Shown here one piece after another: positions 16,878-25,111 of a stretch of 64,000 nt of DNA. Source of the DNA: Gracilibacillus salitolerans (lineage in GTDB: Bacteria; Bacillota; Bacilli; Bacillales; Amphibacillaceae); assembly GCF_009650095.1 (NCBI RefSeq), contig NZ_CP045915.1, forward strand, positions 3,286,001-3,350,000. The letters are read 5' to 3'. Every line of letters begins with the position of its first letter. Position 1 is the stretch's first letter. The notes beneath the pieces were generated by a model that saw only the letters and a program-made list of their open reading frames with translations, was not told where the DNA came from and did not search any database. The position numbers and the translations under genes were made by a program.

Positions 16878-18724
16878 TCGTTTTCCTCCCTATAAGTTGT
16901 CAGATCTTGAAGATCGTGATGATGTTTTTTCTCTTCATACATTAATGAATCCGCATGATGTAATAATTCATCTAAGGTAATCCCATTATCAGGATAAAAA
17001 CTTATACCAATACTAGCTGTCAGTTTTATTTCAGTTTTATTAATTTTTATTGGTTGAATAATTACATCGACTAATTGTTTACATAACGACTGTACTTCTT
17101 CCTCTGTTGTTAATTCCACAATAGCAACAAATTCATCACCTGCTAAACGATAAAATGTAACAGGTTCGTCTCGCTCAAATTGTTTTAACCTTTTTGCAAA
17201 TAATTTTAATAATAAATCTCCACCACTATGTCCTAGCGTATCATTGACTTGTTTGAATTTATCCAAATCTATAAACACAATCACAAAGCGCTCCAGCTTC
17301 ACTTGCTCATCTAACATTTCTGTTACGTCCATATGAAAAGAATAACGATTTGGTAATTCTGTTAATGTATCGAAGTGCGCTAAGTGATATAATTTCGACT
17401 CAGATTCTATAAGTTGATTTGTTTTTGCAGTTAGTAAATCATTTTTCTTTTTTATATCGGCAAACATCGCTTGTAGCTTGCAGGCTACTTTTTCAATATT
17501 TTGTCCCAGCTTAGAAAATTCATCGATAGCAGTATCTTTCCAATAGAAAGCTTCTTGTCTTTTCATTTTTCCTGGTAAATCACTCGTCACTTGTGTAAGA
17601 CGTCTTAATGAATTGGATAAGATACGGTTAACCAGCATACCAAACACTAATGCAATGAATAATACCAACAGTGCGAATATTAAATAATCATTAAGACCAT
17701 TAGCTAATGCTAATACTCCACTACTGATAGGAATAATTAATAATACTCTTTTATTTAAAAAGGCAGTTTCCCCTATATAATAGCCTTGATACCAATCAGA
17801 TAAAGTTTGTTGATTGGATGGTAGCCAAATAAAACCGTTCGGATGAATATCTTTAACAAAACCAGCATCCATTAAATCAAAATTAGGGCTTGATGTATTC
17901 TGAATATTGGTATCCAGCCATATTTCATAGTCTTGATCGATAATATAGATTTGTTTGTTTGTTGTCCCTGTAAATTCATCTAAAATTGATTTGATTCTAG
18001 CTTTTTCTAATTCAGCGTCTAGTTCATAATTTTGAATATCTGTAGAATCCATTTCAGCTACTTTTAGTTGCAATCGCTCTTCCAACTGTTGATATTGAAG
18101 ATAATACTCCTGATACATATCCTTCTCAATAGCTCTACCATTAACTAAAATGATGATAAGTAATGGAAAGACAGCCGAAAAAATTAATATGTGAGAAATC
18201 ACCTGACCAAAATAGAGCTGATGTTTCGTATGGAACCAGCTTTTTGACTTTGAAACGAGAGGAAGATAATCGCATAGCATGTCTGCAACTAAAGCAGCAA
18301 ACAAACTAGCTGTCACAGACTGAAGCATCATAAAATTTGTTAATGTCCTTTGGCCATCGAAAACATCAGAGAAGAAAAATAACATCAAAAAGTAAAAAAG
18401 AAATACGATAAATGAATAAACAAAACTCCATGTAAAAAGATCTTTTCCTTTTTTAGTGTAAAATGTCCCAATAATCAATACCTCAAGAATACTAAGGAAA
18501 ACAAAAGAATTACCAATGTGCAGAAAATTTGTGAGTATGCTCATACAAATTGTTAATAGAAGTGCAAATCGAAAGCCATATACTCGAATGGATGCTAAAT
18601 ACAAAACTGGAGCAAAGCTTAAGGTAATTCCGAAAATTAAAGAAACAGAATATACTTGCGCAATGACAGATACAGTTAAGATCAATATAAACAATGATAT
18701 TTTTTTACTCATAACCTTACGCAT
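16874..18724 (-). CDS. membrane-bound diguanylate cyclase (GGDEF)
   Basis: A 616-residue protein that should make c-di-GMP from two GTP. About six membrane segments fill residues 5-175, followed by an extracellular region to about 335, another membrane segment, a HAMP-like linker and coiled coil (about 365-440), and a C-terminal GGDEF domain (about 450-610). The signature reads RLAGDEF, an accepted active form, and DLDKFKQVNDTLGHSGGD is intact. The RxxD inhibitory site expected five residues before the signature is missing. The ATG at 18724 follows GAGGAGACCATACAT and is preferred to an upstream TTG. It leads a two-gene operon with the binding lipoprotein and lies behind a c-di-GMP-I riboswitch. 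Confidence 0.9.
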   Translation of the reverse strand: MRKVMSKKISLFILILTVSVIAQVYSVSLIFGITLSFAPVLYLASIRVYGFRFALLLTICMSILTNFLHIGNSFVFLSILEVLIIGTFYTKKGKDLFTWSFVYSFIVFLFYFLMLFFFSDVFDGQRTLTNFMMLQSVTASLFAALVADMLCDYLPLVSKSKSWFHTKHQLYFGQVISHILIFSAVFPLLIIILVNGRAIEKDMYQEYYLQYQQLEERLQLKVAEMDSTDIQNYELDAELEKARIKSILDEFTGTTNKQIYIIDQDYEIWLDTNIQNTSSPNFDLMDAGFVKDIHPNGFIWLPSNQQTLSDWYQGYYIGETAFLNKRVLLIIPISSGVLALANGLNDYLIFALLVLFIALVFGMLVNRILSNSLRRLTQVTSDLPGKMKRQEAFYWKDTAIDEFSKLGQNIEKVACKLQAMFADIKKKNDLLTAKTNQLIESESKLYHLAHFDTLTELPNRYSFHMDVTEMLDEQVKLERFVIVFIDLDKFKQVNDTLGHSGGDLLLKLFAKRLKQFERDEPVTFYRLAGDEFVAIVELTTEEEVQSLCKQLVDVIIQPIKINKTEIKLTASIGISFYPDNGITLDELLHHADSLMYEEKKHHHDLQDLTTYREEND

Positions 18725-18771
18725 ATGTATGGTCTCCTCGCTCAAATATATTCTTTCCCTATAGAAACATT

Positions 18772-18796
18772 AAAAAAACTATACAAAAATGTATAG
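18772..18796 (-). terminator. riboswitch-linked intrinsic terminator
   Basis: On the minus strand CTATACA-TTTT-TGTATAG is followed by seven T. It sits between the c-di-GMP aptamer and the cyclase gene. An alternative hairpin pairing GGTTACCTG (aptamer end) with CAGGAACC would touch it, so it is likely the switching element. Confidence 0.8.
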
Positions 18797-18810
18797 GTTC
18801 CTGAAGTTTA

Positions 18811-18893
18811 TGACAGGTAACCCAGCCATCATCGTGATTTTCACTTTAGACCTGTGGTTTTGCGTCTCTATTTTTCAATAGATTTGCCTTTTC
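18811..18893 (-). promoter_or_regulatory. cyclic di-GMP-I (GEMM) riboswitch aptamer
   Basis: The minus-strand sequence contains the conserved GEMM-I blocks in order: GGCAAATC, a stem with GAAA-type loop, GAGACGCAAAACCAC, AGGTCTAA, then ATGGCTGGGTTACC. These form P1-P3 with the c-di-GMP pocket and tetraloop-receptor pair. A terminator follows within 20 bases, so control is by transcription attenuation; whether it is on or off cannot be decided by eye. A TATAAT at 18914-18909 (minus) is the best -10, placing transcription start just before the aptamer. The regulated gene makes c-di-GMP itself. Confidence 0.92.
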
Positions 18894-18914
18894 TATTATA
18901 ATAGTACTATTATA

Positions 18915-19047
18915 TCATAAACATTAACATAATTCGGTGAAATGTAAATCTATTTTCCTATGTAATATAATAATCTCCTCATAACGATCAATACAAAAAT
19001 AGTCATTTTAATTTAACGAATGCGTTTAATCAAATGATTACTTTTTC
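18915..19047. other. AT-rich intergenic stretch
   Basis: This is the remainder of the spacer between the riboswitch and the tnpB guide region. It is AT-rich, presumably contains the upstream part of the cyclase promoter, and shows no ORF or clear repeat. Confidence 0.4.
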
Positions 19048-19111
19048 ATTACTTATTTCTTGAACTATGAACCTCTCATCACTAAAGTGACGAGTTTCTA
19101 ATGTATCAACT
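19048..19111 (-). ncRNA. omega-RNA scaffold end and guide downstream of intact tnpB
   Basis: After the tnpB stop on the minus strand comes a hairpin CTCGTCACTTTAGTGATGAG (19094-19075) and AGGTTCA, the same scaffold ending as at 2807-2833. The guide would be about 19067-19048. The true RNA probably starts inside the coding end of tnpB. Inferred from family knowledge and the shared hairpin. Confidence 0.6.
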
Positions 19112-20545
19112 TTAAACGATGCTTAACATTAGTGGGCGGGACACAACGCCCTCTATCCCATCGGCAAAAGCGTTAGGGACTACTTTTCTTATGATATTTC
19201 CCGCTGCATTCACATCGGCGTGAATGTACATATTTTCTTTGGTGTGATATAATCCTAATTTGATTCTGCGACCACTAAACACAACATGCTTTGGAATACC
19301 CTTTTCATAGACAGGTAGATCATCCCTATCTACTAAACTGGCTTTCGATGTATAGCTTTCCTCTTGGCGGTGGACCTTGATGCCATATTGTTCCGCCTTG
19401 TACTCGATCATTCGGATCAGCATCGTATGAGGCAACGATTTAAAGTGTTGTTTATCCTTCCTGCGAATGGTCACATCCTTTTTCCATCCTTTATTCACCC
19501 CAATCACCATGGTACTGATTTGACGTTTCCTCGCTAATTGAACAATACGATAACTGGTTTTATGGAAATAATCTTTTAGTCTGTGATGACGCTTTCGGTC
19601 GAGCCGCTGCAACCTTTTACTATGGAAAGAACCTTCCTTTGGACCATGTCCGTGTCGTAAAATACGGTAATAGTGTGCACGTTGTTTATTATAATATTGA
19701 TTGATACTCTTGATCGCTTTGCCCTTGATAATAACAGGCGAGGAACCTGTGTTATCGACAATGGTTGCAAAACAATTAATACCTAGATCAATCCCCATGA
19801 CATGCTTTTCATCCAGTTCTACTGGCTCTTTCTCCGCTTCTTCCATGACCACTTCAACCGTGTATTCACCATAAGTCGGTACAATCCTCACTTGTTGCAG
19901 CTTCCCTCTCAGACCTAACTTGCCAATATTCAGTTTTTCTTTTATATGGGGAAATTTTAAAAATTTGTTGTCTTTCACCTTACATACTTGATTGGAAAAT
20001 AGACACGTTTTTCTTCCATTCTTCGGTGCATACTTGGGGAGTTTTGGTCTACCGGTATACTTGTGAGGATTTACTTGATAGTCTTTTAGGCTGGCAAAAA
20101 AAGACTTCCAATTTTGAAACACCATTTTCATGATTTGTTGGTTGACTTGACTAGGTAATGGTAGATAATCCTCATTCTTTGACGCTTTAAACAACCCATC
20201 CCAAAAGCCATAATGAACCCATTTATGTTGAGAAGATGGGGATTGAAATAACGTGGCATCTTTGATCTCTTTTCGCTGATCCACGGGCTTTTGCCACTCT
20301 TTTTCCCGTTTCTTCTCTACTGCTTTTCTTTTGATTGCATTCATTTGTGGAAAGTGTTGTTCGATGAGGTCCAAAACTTCTTGTTGGAGTGGTTGGAATG
20401 GCTTTTCTGCACCAAACGCTATGTAAATTTGACGGATGTGAAAGTTGGTGGCGTTGTAAAGGTTTTTCGCTAAAAACGTGACATGATCACCATAATGATA
20501 GAGCTGATGCCCTTTTTTAATGCGAATTTGTTGCGTGTTATACAT
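19112..20545 (-). CDS. tnpB: intact TnpB-family protein without zinc finger
   Basis: A 477-residue IS605 OrfB/TnpB-type protein, longer than the usual 370-400. The RuvC-I Asp is in MGIDLGIN (D253) and RuvC-III is YIHADVNAAGNI. At the RuvC-II position the sequence reads TMVIGVNKGWK, with G349 where Glu is usual; a conserved EESYTSKAS follows (E395/E396). The CxxC...CxxC zinc finger is absent. Some TnpB groups are reported to have a relocated catalytic Glu, so it may still be active; otherwise it is nuclease-dead. The ATG at 20545 follows GGGAGGTGAGCAAT and is preferred over one 33 bases upstream. No tnpA is nearby. Confidence 0.88.
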   Translation of the reverse strand: MYNTQQIRIKKGHQLYHYGDHVTFLAKNLYNATNFHIRQIYIAFGAEKPFQPLQQEVLDLIEQHFPQMNAIKRKAVEKKREKEWQKPVDQRKEIKDATLFQSPSSQHKWVHYGFWDGLFKASKNEDYLPLPSQVNQQIMKMVFQNWKSFFASLKDYQVNPHKYTGRPKLPKYAPKNGRKTCLFSNQVCKVKDNKFLKFPHIKEKLNIGKLGLRGKLQQVRIVPTYGEYTVEVVMEEAEKEPVELDEKHVMGIDLGINCFATIVDNTGSSPVIIKGKAIKSINQYYNKQRAHYYRILRHGHGPKEGSFHSKRLQRLDRKRHHRLKDYFHKTSYRIVQLARKRQISTMVIGVNKGWKKDVTIRRKDKQHFKSLPHTMLIRMIEYKAEQYGIKVHRQEESYTSKASLVDRDDLPVYEKGIPKHVVFSGRRIKLGLYHTKENMYIHADVNAAGNIIRKVVPNAFADGIEGVVSRPLMLSIV

Positions 20546-20695
20546 ATTGCTCACCTCCCTACTATTTTCTTTAAGCAAGCTTATACGAATGATTCAAAAG
20601 TAATGCTATCCTTTACTTCCAACAAACGCACACAAATGTTCCTATATGTTATTTTAATACAGAACGTATGATCTGTCAAAATCGTTTGCCATTCA

Positions 20696-20738
20696 TCTCA
20701 TCACTAAAGTAACGAGTTTTCTGGCGAACATTCATAAA
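20696..20738 (-). repeat. free-standing omega-RNA-type hairpin, copy 1
   Basis: This copy of a 42-base block shared with 21280-21321 (one base different) contains the TnpB-type hairpin 20697-20716 and the shared tail TTTTCTGGCGAACATTC. No transposase gene adjoins it in the expected orientation. Similarity between the two copies ends abruptly on both sides. Confidence 0.6.
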
Positions 20739-20741
20739 ATA

Positions 20742-20769
20742 AAGAGTAATCCTCATAAAGATTACTCTT
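20742..20769 (-). terminator. terminator of rhodanese gene
   Basis: Arms AAGAGTAATC (20742-20751) and GATTACTCTT (20760-20769) form a 10-base perfect stem 41 bases after the rhodanese stop, followed on the minus strand by TTTATTTTATG. Confidence 0.75.
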
Positions 20770-20810
20770 ATCACTTAATGGAAAGTTTTTTATTACGTCA
20801 ATTAACACAT

Positions 20811-21116
20811 TTATTCTGGTATGTCTGTTTCTTCCTCCCAAGCAAGCATGCCGCCCTCCATATTTGTTGCTTCAATACCATTCGCTTCTAGGTATTCAGT
20901 CGCTCGGCCACTTCGAGCTCCAGAACGGCATACCATATAGTAATGTTCAGATTTATTAAATTCTTCTAATCGATCAGGAATTTCCCCCAATCTTATATGT
21001 TTCGCTCCAGGAATTATACCTTGTGCTACCTCATTATCCTCACGAACATCAATAATGTTTACTTTTTCTCCATTGTTTAATTTTTTTGCTAATTCTGTTG
21101 CTTGAATCTCTTTCAT
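20811..21116 (-). CDS. single-domain rhodanese sulfurtransferase
   Basis: A 101-residue protein consisting of one rhodanese domain, which carries a persulfide on its active-site Cys. The active loop is VCRSGARSGRATEYL, with the catalytic Cys in the CxxGxR form of cytoplasmic sulfur carriers, and the N-terminal IIDVREDNEVAQGIIPGA is typical. No signal peptide or second domain. It is flanked by an IS605-type hairpin on each side and forms its own unit with a terminator, so the sulfur acceptor cannot be guessed from context. Confidence 0.9.
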   Translation of the reverse strand: MKEIQATELAKKLNNGEKVNIIDVREDNEVAQGIIPGAKHIRLGEIPDRLEEFNKSEHYYMVCRSGARSGRATEYLEANGIEATNMEGGMLAWEEETDIPE

Positions 21117-21279
21117 GATTAAACCTCCAGTTTGCTCTTAGTATAGCAATTTTTAATTGATTAAAGTAGATAGTGGTTTCTAGTGAAATCTCTCATTGAA
21201 TAATACCATTATTAAGGTTCCTTTTCTAACATTTAAAATAACTTCCGACTTAAATATACTTTCTCTTTTTATGAAACCT

Positions 21280-21321
21280 CTCATCACTAAAGTGACGAGT
21301 TTTCTGGCGAACATTCATAAA
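21280..21321 (-). repeat. free-standing omega-RNA-type hairpin, copy 2
   Basis: This second copy of the block at 20696-20738 has its hairpin at 21280-21299. On the minus strand the hairpin is followed by AGGTTTCA, close to the AGGTTCA scaffold end of the two tnpB loci. The neighbouring bases 21322-21513 show no ORF and no other clear feature. Confidence 0.6.
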
Positions 21322-21513
21322 TTGTCCTTTAACGACTTTCATTAAATAGACTTGATCTTTGATTCCCATATTCAATATATTTAAAAACATAGTTTCCATT
21401 CCGCGAATCAATAGTATAACCATCTTTCGAAAAAAATGGCGATAAATGATGAATAATCTTTAATATCATTTTATACTGCGCTCCCGATAAAATAAAGTTT
21501 TTATTCTATTTTT

Positions 21514-21546
21514 AAAAAAAGAGACAGACATTTAAGTCTATCTCTT
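21514..21546 (-). terminator. terminator of chemoreceptor gene
   Basis: On the minus strand GAGATAGAC and GTCTGTCTC pair around a 6-base loop and are followed by seven T, 6 bases after the chemoreceptor stop. Confidence 0.85.
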
Positions 21547-21552
21547 CTTCAT

Positions 21553-23343
21553 TTACACAATTTTAAACTTTTGAATTTGTTTTTCTAATTCTTCTGCTAA
21601 TATATCTAATTCACGGGCACTTTTGGAAACTTCCTCCATAGAATGATTCGTTTCCTCAGCTGATGCGGCTGTCTCTTCAACGGCTGCTGCAGACTCTTCA
21701 CTTACAGCCGCTATTTCATCGACCGACTTGTTCATTTCCAAACTATTTTCATTTACTTCTTCTAGATTTTTCACCATATGTTTCACACGATCTACCATAT
21801 CAGTAATGGACTGGTTAATTTGTGTGAAGGTTTCACCTGTTTTCTCCATTTGTTCCGTACCTTTTTCGACTTCTTTAAAACCGGATTCCAATGACTGAGC
21901 CACTTGTCCTGATTCATCTTGAATATTTGATACCAGCCCAGTTATATCTGCAATAGAATCTGTTACTTGTTCTGCAAGTTTTCGAACTTCATCAGCAACT
22001 ACAGCAAAGCCTTTGCCAGCCTCTCCTGCTCTAGCGGCTTCAATAGCAGCATTCAATGCAAGTAAATTCGTTTGCTCTGCAATTTCTTTAATAACAATTA
22101 CAATTTTATCAATTTCTTCGGTACGCTTATCCAATCCGGATACCTTTTGATAAGAGTCTTGTACCATTTGATAAATGGTTCTCATTTGATTAACTGACTT
22201 TTGCAGTTCCTCACGACCACCTTGACTTACATTCATAACATCTTGTGACTCATTTGCTACCTGATTACCATGACTAGCTACTTCTTTAACTTTTCGATTA
22301 TATTGCTCAACAGAACTAGATAAATCAGATGCATGATTTGCTTGTGATTCACTTCCTGACGATAATTCTTCCATTGTAGCTGCTATTTGTTCACTTCCTT
22401 CACGCACCTGATCGGCAGATTGATTTAGTGTACTACTCTGCTGCATAACACGACCTGTAGCCATCATGACTTGATTGATCATATTATATAAGTTTTCTTT
22501 CATTTGGTTCATAGCATTTGCTAACTCAGCAAATTCATCATTACTTCTTACCTTAACTTCTTCTCCTGTAAGATCACCTTGTGCCAAAAGGTTCAATTCC
22601 TTCTTTATCGTCGAAATATTATAATTTATCGTTCTTACTATAAAAGTAACAATTGCTAAACCAGCAATAATGGCGATAAGATTCGTAATCAGTGTTGAAG
22701 TAACAAGATCCTGACGCATACTTGTAGCGATAAGATACATATCAAAGTCAATCGCTCCTACTCCGATTAATTCATCGTTATCTCCATGAATTGCCTTTGC
22801 CAAAGTTATCGTCGGCTTCCCTGAAGCTGTATCAATATACGGTTGCGTCCATATTACATCCTCTGGTGATTGTATAGCTTGATTATACCAGTCAGTTGTT
22901 GTCGAATCATATTCATTTAAATTTACATCACCATCGGGAACATTGTTTAAATATAAAGCACCATCTGTCGTTCCTAAATATAAATTAATAATATACTCAT
23001 CGTCATTTTCTTGCTCTGTTAAGTAGCTTTCATAATAATTCGTCAATTTGGGATCATTAACTGTGGGCATGTGTGAATAGTTCGCATCTTGGAGATCAGA
23101 AGTGGAAACCTTTTCATAGTTTAATTGTTCTGATTCTGTAAGAGAAATTAGAAACGCTTCGTATTTTTTAAATATTTCTTGGTATTTTGGTGATATTTCT
23201 ACAATATCATCTTTTTGTATCATTGCTTTTTCTAAAATCTCTGTCTTTTCATAAGCAATGTAACCAACAACTCCCATTGGAATAATTAATAATAAAATCA
23301 TAATTACGGGTAATTTGTATTTAATTTGCTGAAACCTCTTCAT
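21553..23343 (-). CDS. methyl-accepting chemotaxis protein with Cache sensor
   Basis: A 596-residue chemoreceptor. One membrane segment (about 12-31) is followed by an extracellular dCache-type sensor (about 35-210, with [22 protein letters not shown]), a second membrane segment (about 215-237), a HAMP domain (about 238-292) and a methyl-accepting signalling domain to the C terminus. The hairpin tip reads [40 protein letters not shown], as in standard receptors. Such Cache domains often bind amino or organic acids, but the ligand cannot be predicted. It is a monocistronic unit with its own terminator. Confidence 0.93.
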   Translation of the reverse strand: MKRFQQIKYKLPVIMILLLIIPMGVVGYIAYEKTEILEKAMIQKDDIVEISPKYQEIFKKYEAFLISLTESEQLNYEKVSTSDLQDANYSHMPTVNDPKLTNYYESYLTEQENDDEYIINLYLGTTDGALYLNNVPDGDVNLNEYDSTTTDWYNQAIQSPEDVIWTQPYIDTASGKPTITLAKAIHGDNDELIGVGAIDFDMYLIATSMRQDLVTSTLITNLIAIIAGLAIVTFIVRTINYNISTIKKELNLLAQGDLTGEEVKVRSNDEFAELANAMNQMKENLYNMINQVMMATGRVMQQSSTLNQSADQVREGSEQIAATMEELSSGSESQANHASDLSSSVEQYNRKVKEVASHGNQVANESQDVMNVSQGGREELQKSVNQMRTIYQMVQDSYQKVSGLDKRTEEIDKIVIVIKEIAEQTNLLALNAAIEAARAGEAGKGFAVVADEVRKLAEQVTDSIADITGLVSNIQDESGQVAQSLESGFKEVEKGTEQMEKTGETFTQINQSITDMVDRVKHMVKNLEEVNENSLEMNKSVDEIAAVSEESAAAVEETAASAEETNHSMEEVSKSARELDILAEELEKQIQKFKIV

Positions 23344-23718
23344 GATTGTCCCCTTCCTTATGTAGTATATAATTCCTCCTTATATATTATCATCTAAGAA
23401 GGATTATTACTATAAGTAATACACAAACAGTCCTAAAGTACTAATTAGAAAAAGTACGCTTAGAGTCTAACGACTGTTACGATGCAATACTGGGAAATCG
23501 ATGAAGGTATGTCTTATTTGATCATTTTTACCTAATAGGTAAATTGATTTTGTGTCGACATTGTTATTCTATTCGATGTGAGCCACACTTTTTTTGCTTC
23601 TCCGTCGTTTAGAGCTCTCCTTTTCAACGGGAGCTACCTCTTTTTCACTGCTCCCGTCCTTTAGAATCTTAACCTTTATATTTGAATGTATTTACCTGTG
23701 GTTTTTTGAGGAGACTAA
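23344..23718. other. intergenic region with one GC-rich hairpin
   Basis: No credible ORF. ACGGGAGC (23627-23634) pairs perfectly with GCTCCCGT (23650-23657) around a 15-base loop, and the flanks carry a partial direct repeat (CGTCGTTTAGA / CGTCCTTTAGA). No T run follows, so it is not a clear terminator. Confidence 0.45.
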
Positions 23719-24345
23719 TCATTTATATGCAATGACAATGCCAAGAGGTTTATGATCCATTTGGGAACTTTCTATTGGTTCTATCAAAGCACCTTTTTGA
23801 TAGAAGAACCTCTTTTTTTGAAACTGATCAAACATAGACAAAAATTCATTTTCTGTCATTTGATGCACGTGAAATGGAGAACCGCATGATTTTCCCTTAC
23901 CTTCACCGAACGGCGTTGATAATATCAATGTTCCACCAGGTTTAAGTAGATGATAAATATTTGCCATATATTGATCTTCATCTTCAATGTGTTCAATAGT
24001 TTCAAAACTTAAAATAACATCAAAAGTACCTAATTGATCAGGTAAGGTAGGATCTGTTACATCTGCCAGCTTGAAATTAGAAAGTGGGTGATAATAGTTT
24101 GCTTTTGCGTATTGAATCGCATTTGAATCAATATCAACTCCGATAATTTCTTCAAGTCCATGTTTACATTTTTTTGCAATCACATGTGCTCCATAACCAA
24201 CGCCAGTAGCAAAATCCAAAGTTCTACCATATATATGCGGCACAGAAAAATGATAACGTGCTAGGTGTTCTATTAATAATTCATTCGTAATATCCATATT
24301 CTCCGGAATAACACGTTCTCCAGTATCCTTTAACAATGTAATCAC
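23719..24345 (-). CDS. class I SAM-dependent methyltransferase
   Basis: A 208-residue Rossmann-fold methyltransferase. Motif I is TLDFATGVGYGAHVIAKK (about 42-59), the motif II acid is in IIGVDIDSNAIQYAKANY, and motif IV/post is FDVILSFETIEHIED, typical of Methyltransf_11/25 proteins acting on small molecules or on glycan or lipid groups. LLKPGGTLILSTPFGEG confirms the fold. The substrate is unknown; there are no biosynthetic neighbours. Confidence 0.88.
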   Translation of the reverse strand: MITLLKDTGERVIPENMDITNELLIEHLARYHFSVPHIYGRTLDFATGVGYGAHVIAKKCKHGLEEIIGVDIDSNAIQYAKANYYHPLSNFKLADVTDPTLPDQLGTFDVILSFETIEHIEDEDQYMANIYHLLKPGGTLILSTPFGEGKGKSCGSPFHVHQMTENEFLSMFDQFQKKRFFYQKGALIEPIESSQMDHKPLGIVIAYK

Positions 24346-24454
24346 CGCTTTTTAAATTTTCCTATCAAGCATAACATATAATTCCTATTTGTTAGAACAA
24401 ATAGAAATTAGTTTTGCTCTCTATTGCACTAATACCCTCTTAGAATATAAGAAA
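24346..24454. other. short AT-rich spacer
   Basis: Upstream region of the methyltransferase gene; no ORF or clear motif seen. Confidence 0.3.
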
Positions 24455-24593
24455 AGCGCAGAGCGCCCGTTTAGAAACGTAGCGACTTCAGAAACAACTG
24501 AGATAAAGGAATCACGGTGAGCTTTGCGAAACCGATGATGACTTATCGTAGGGCGATTCGTGAAGTCGCCTAGTTTCTGGGCGCTCGGAGCTA
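24455..24593. repeat. interspersed Bacillaceae repeat with long inverted ends
   Basis: A GC-richer island of about 139 bases. Its ends pair as GAGCGCCC, AGAAAC and GCGACTTCA against TGAAGTCGC, GTTTCT and GGGCGCTC, making an imperfect stem of about 28 bases around a conserved centre (GAATCACGGTGAGCTTTGCG). It matches from memory a non-coding repeat found in many copies in Oceanobacillus-like Bacillaceae; mobility and function are unknown. Confidence 0.65.
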
Positions 24594-24628
24594 GACAAAT
24601 ACCGAAATTTTATACTTTCTTTCCTACT

Positions 24629-24669
24629 AAAAAAAGAGATAACAGGTTTCATCTATACCTGTTATCTCT
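24629..24669 (-). terminator. terminator of SulP-Usp operon
   Basis: AGAGATAACAGGT and ACCTGTTATCTCT form a 13-base perfect stem (24635-24647 with 24657-24669), followed by a T run on the minus strand, just after the universal stress protein stop. Confidence 0.9.
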
Positions 24670-24674
24670 AAAGA

Positions 24675-25091
24675 TTATTTCACTATTAATACTGGACAAT
24701 GTACTCGTTTTGCGATTTTATGACTGACACTACCTAGTATCATTGTTTGCACTTGATTTAATCCACGACTTCCTACTACCACAAAATCATATTCATTTTT
24801 GTTAGCAAAGTCTACAATTGCAGGACCTGGTTCACCATGCACCACATGTGTTTCACATTCTAGACCAGCTTCTTCGATTACTTCCATTACTGGTTTTAAT
24901 TTTTCTTTTCTTTCTTTTTTTACGTCATACTTATCTAAACCGTGCAATACATCCTCTTTCGATGTTTTGCCATCCACAGCATATACAATATCTATTTTAC
25001 CTTGATCAATTTGTGCAACTTTCACCGCATGAGATGCAGCCCTAATAGAGTGATCTGAACCATCAGCTGCTAATAATACTCTTTGATACAT
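24675..25091 (-). CDS. universal stress protein (UspA family)
   Basis: A 138-residue single Usp domain. The ATP-binding signature is present near the C terminus: VVGSRGLNQVQTMILGSVSHKIAK, i.e. G-2x-G-9x-G-S, so it should be an ATP-binding type. It lies 20 bases after the SulP transporter gene and shares its terminator, so the two are co-transcribed. In other bacteria Usp proteins often pair with SulP carriers, suggesting transport control; that role is inference. Confidence 0.93.
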   Translation of the reverse strand: MYQRVLLAADGSDHSIRAASHAVKVAQIDQGKIDIVYAVDGKTSKEDVLHGLDKYDVKKERKEKLKPVMEVIEEAGLECETHVVHGEPGPAIVDFANKNEYDFVVVGSRGLNQVQTMILGSVSHKIAKRVHCPVLIVK

Positions 25092-25111
25092 CCCTTCACC
25101 TCATTTACCAA

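Noticed and set aside
20696..21321. CRISPR-like array from repeated hairpins
   Set aside because: Only two copies 584 bases apart with a gene between them; spacing and form fit IS605-type ends instead.
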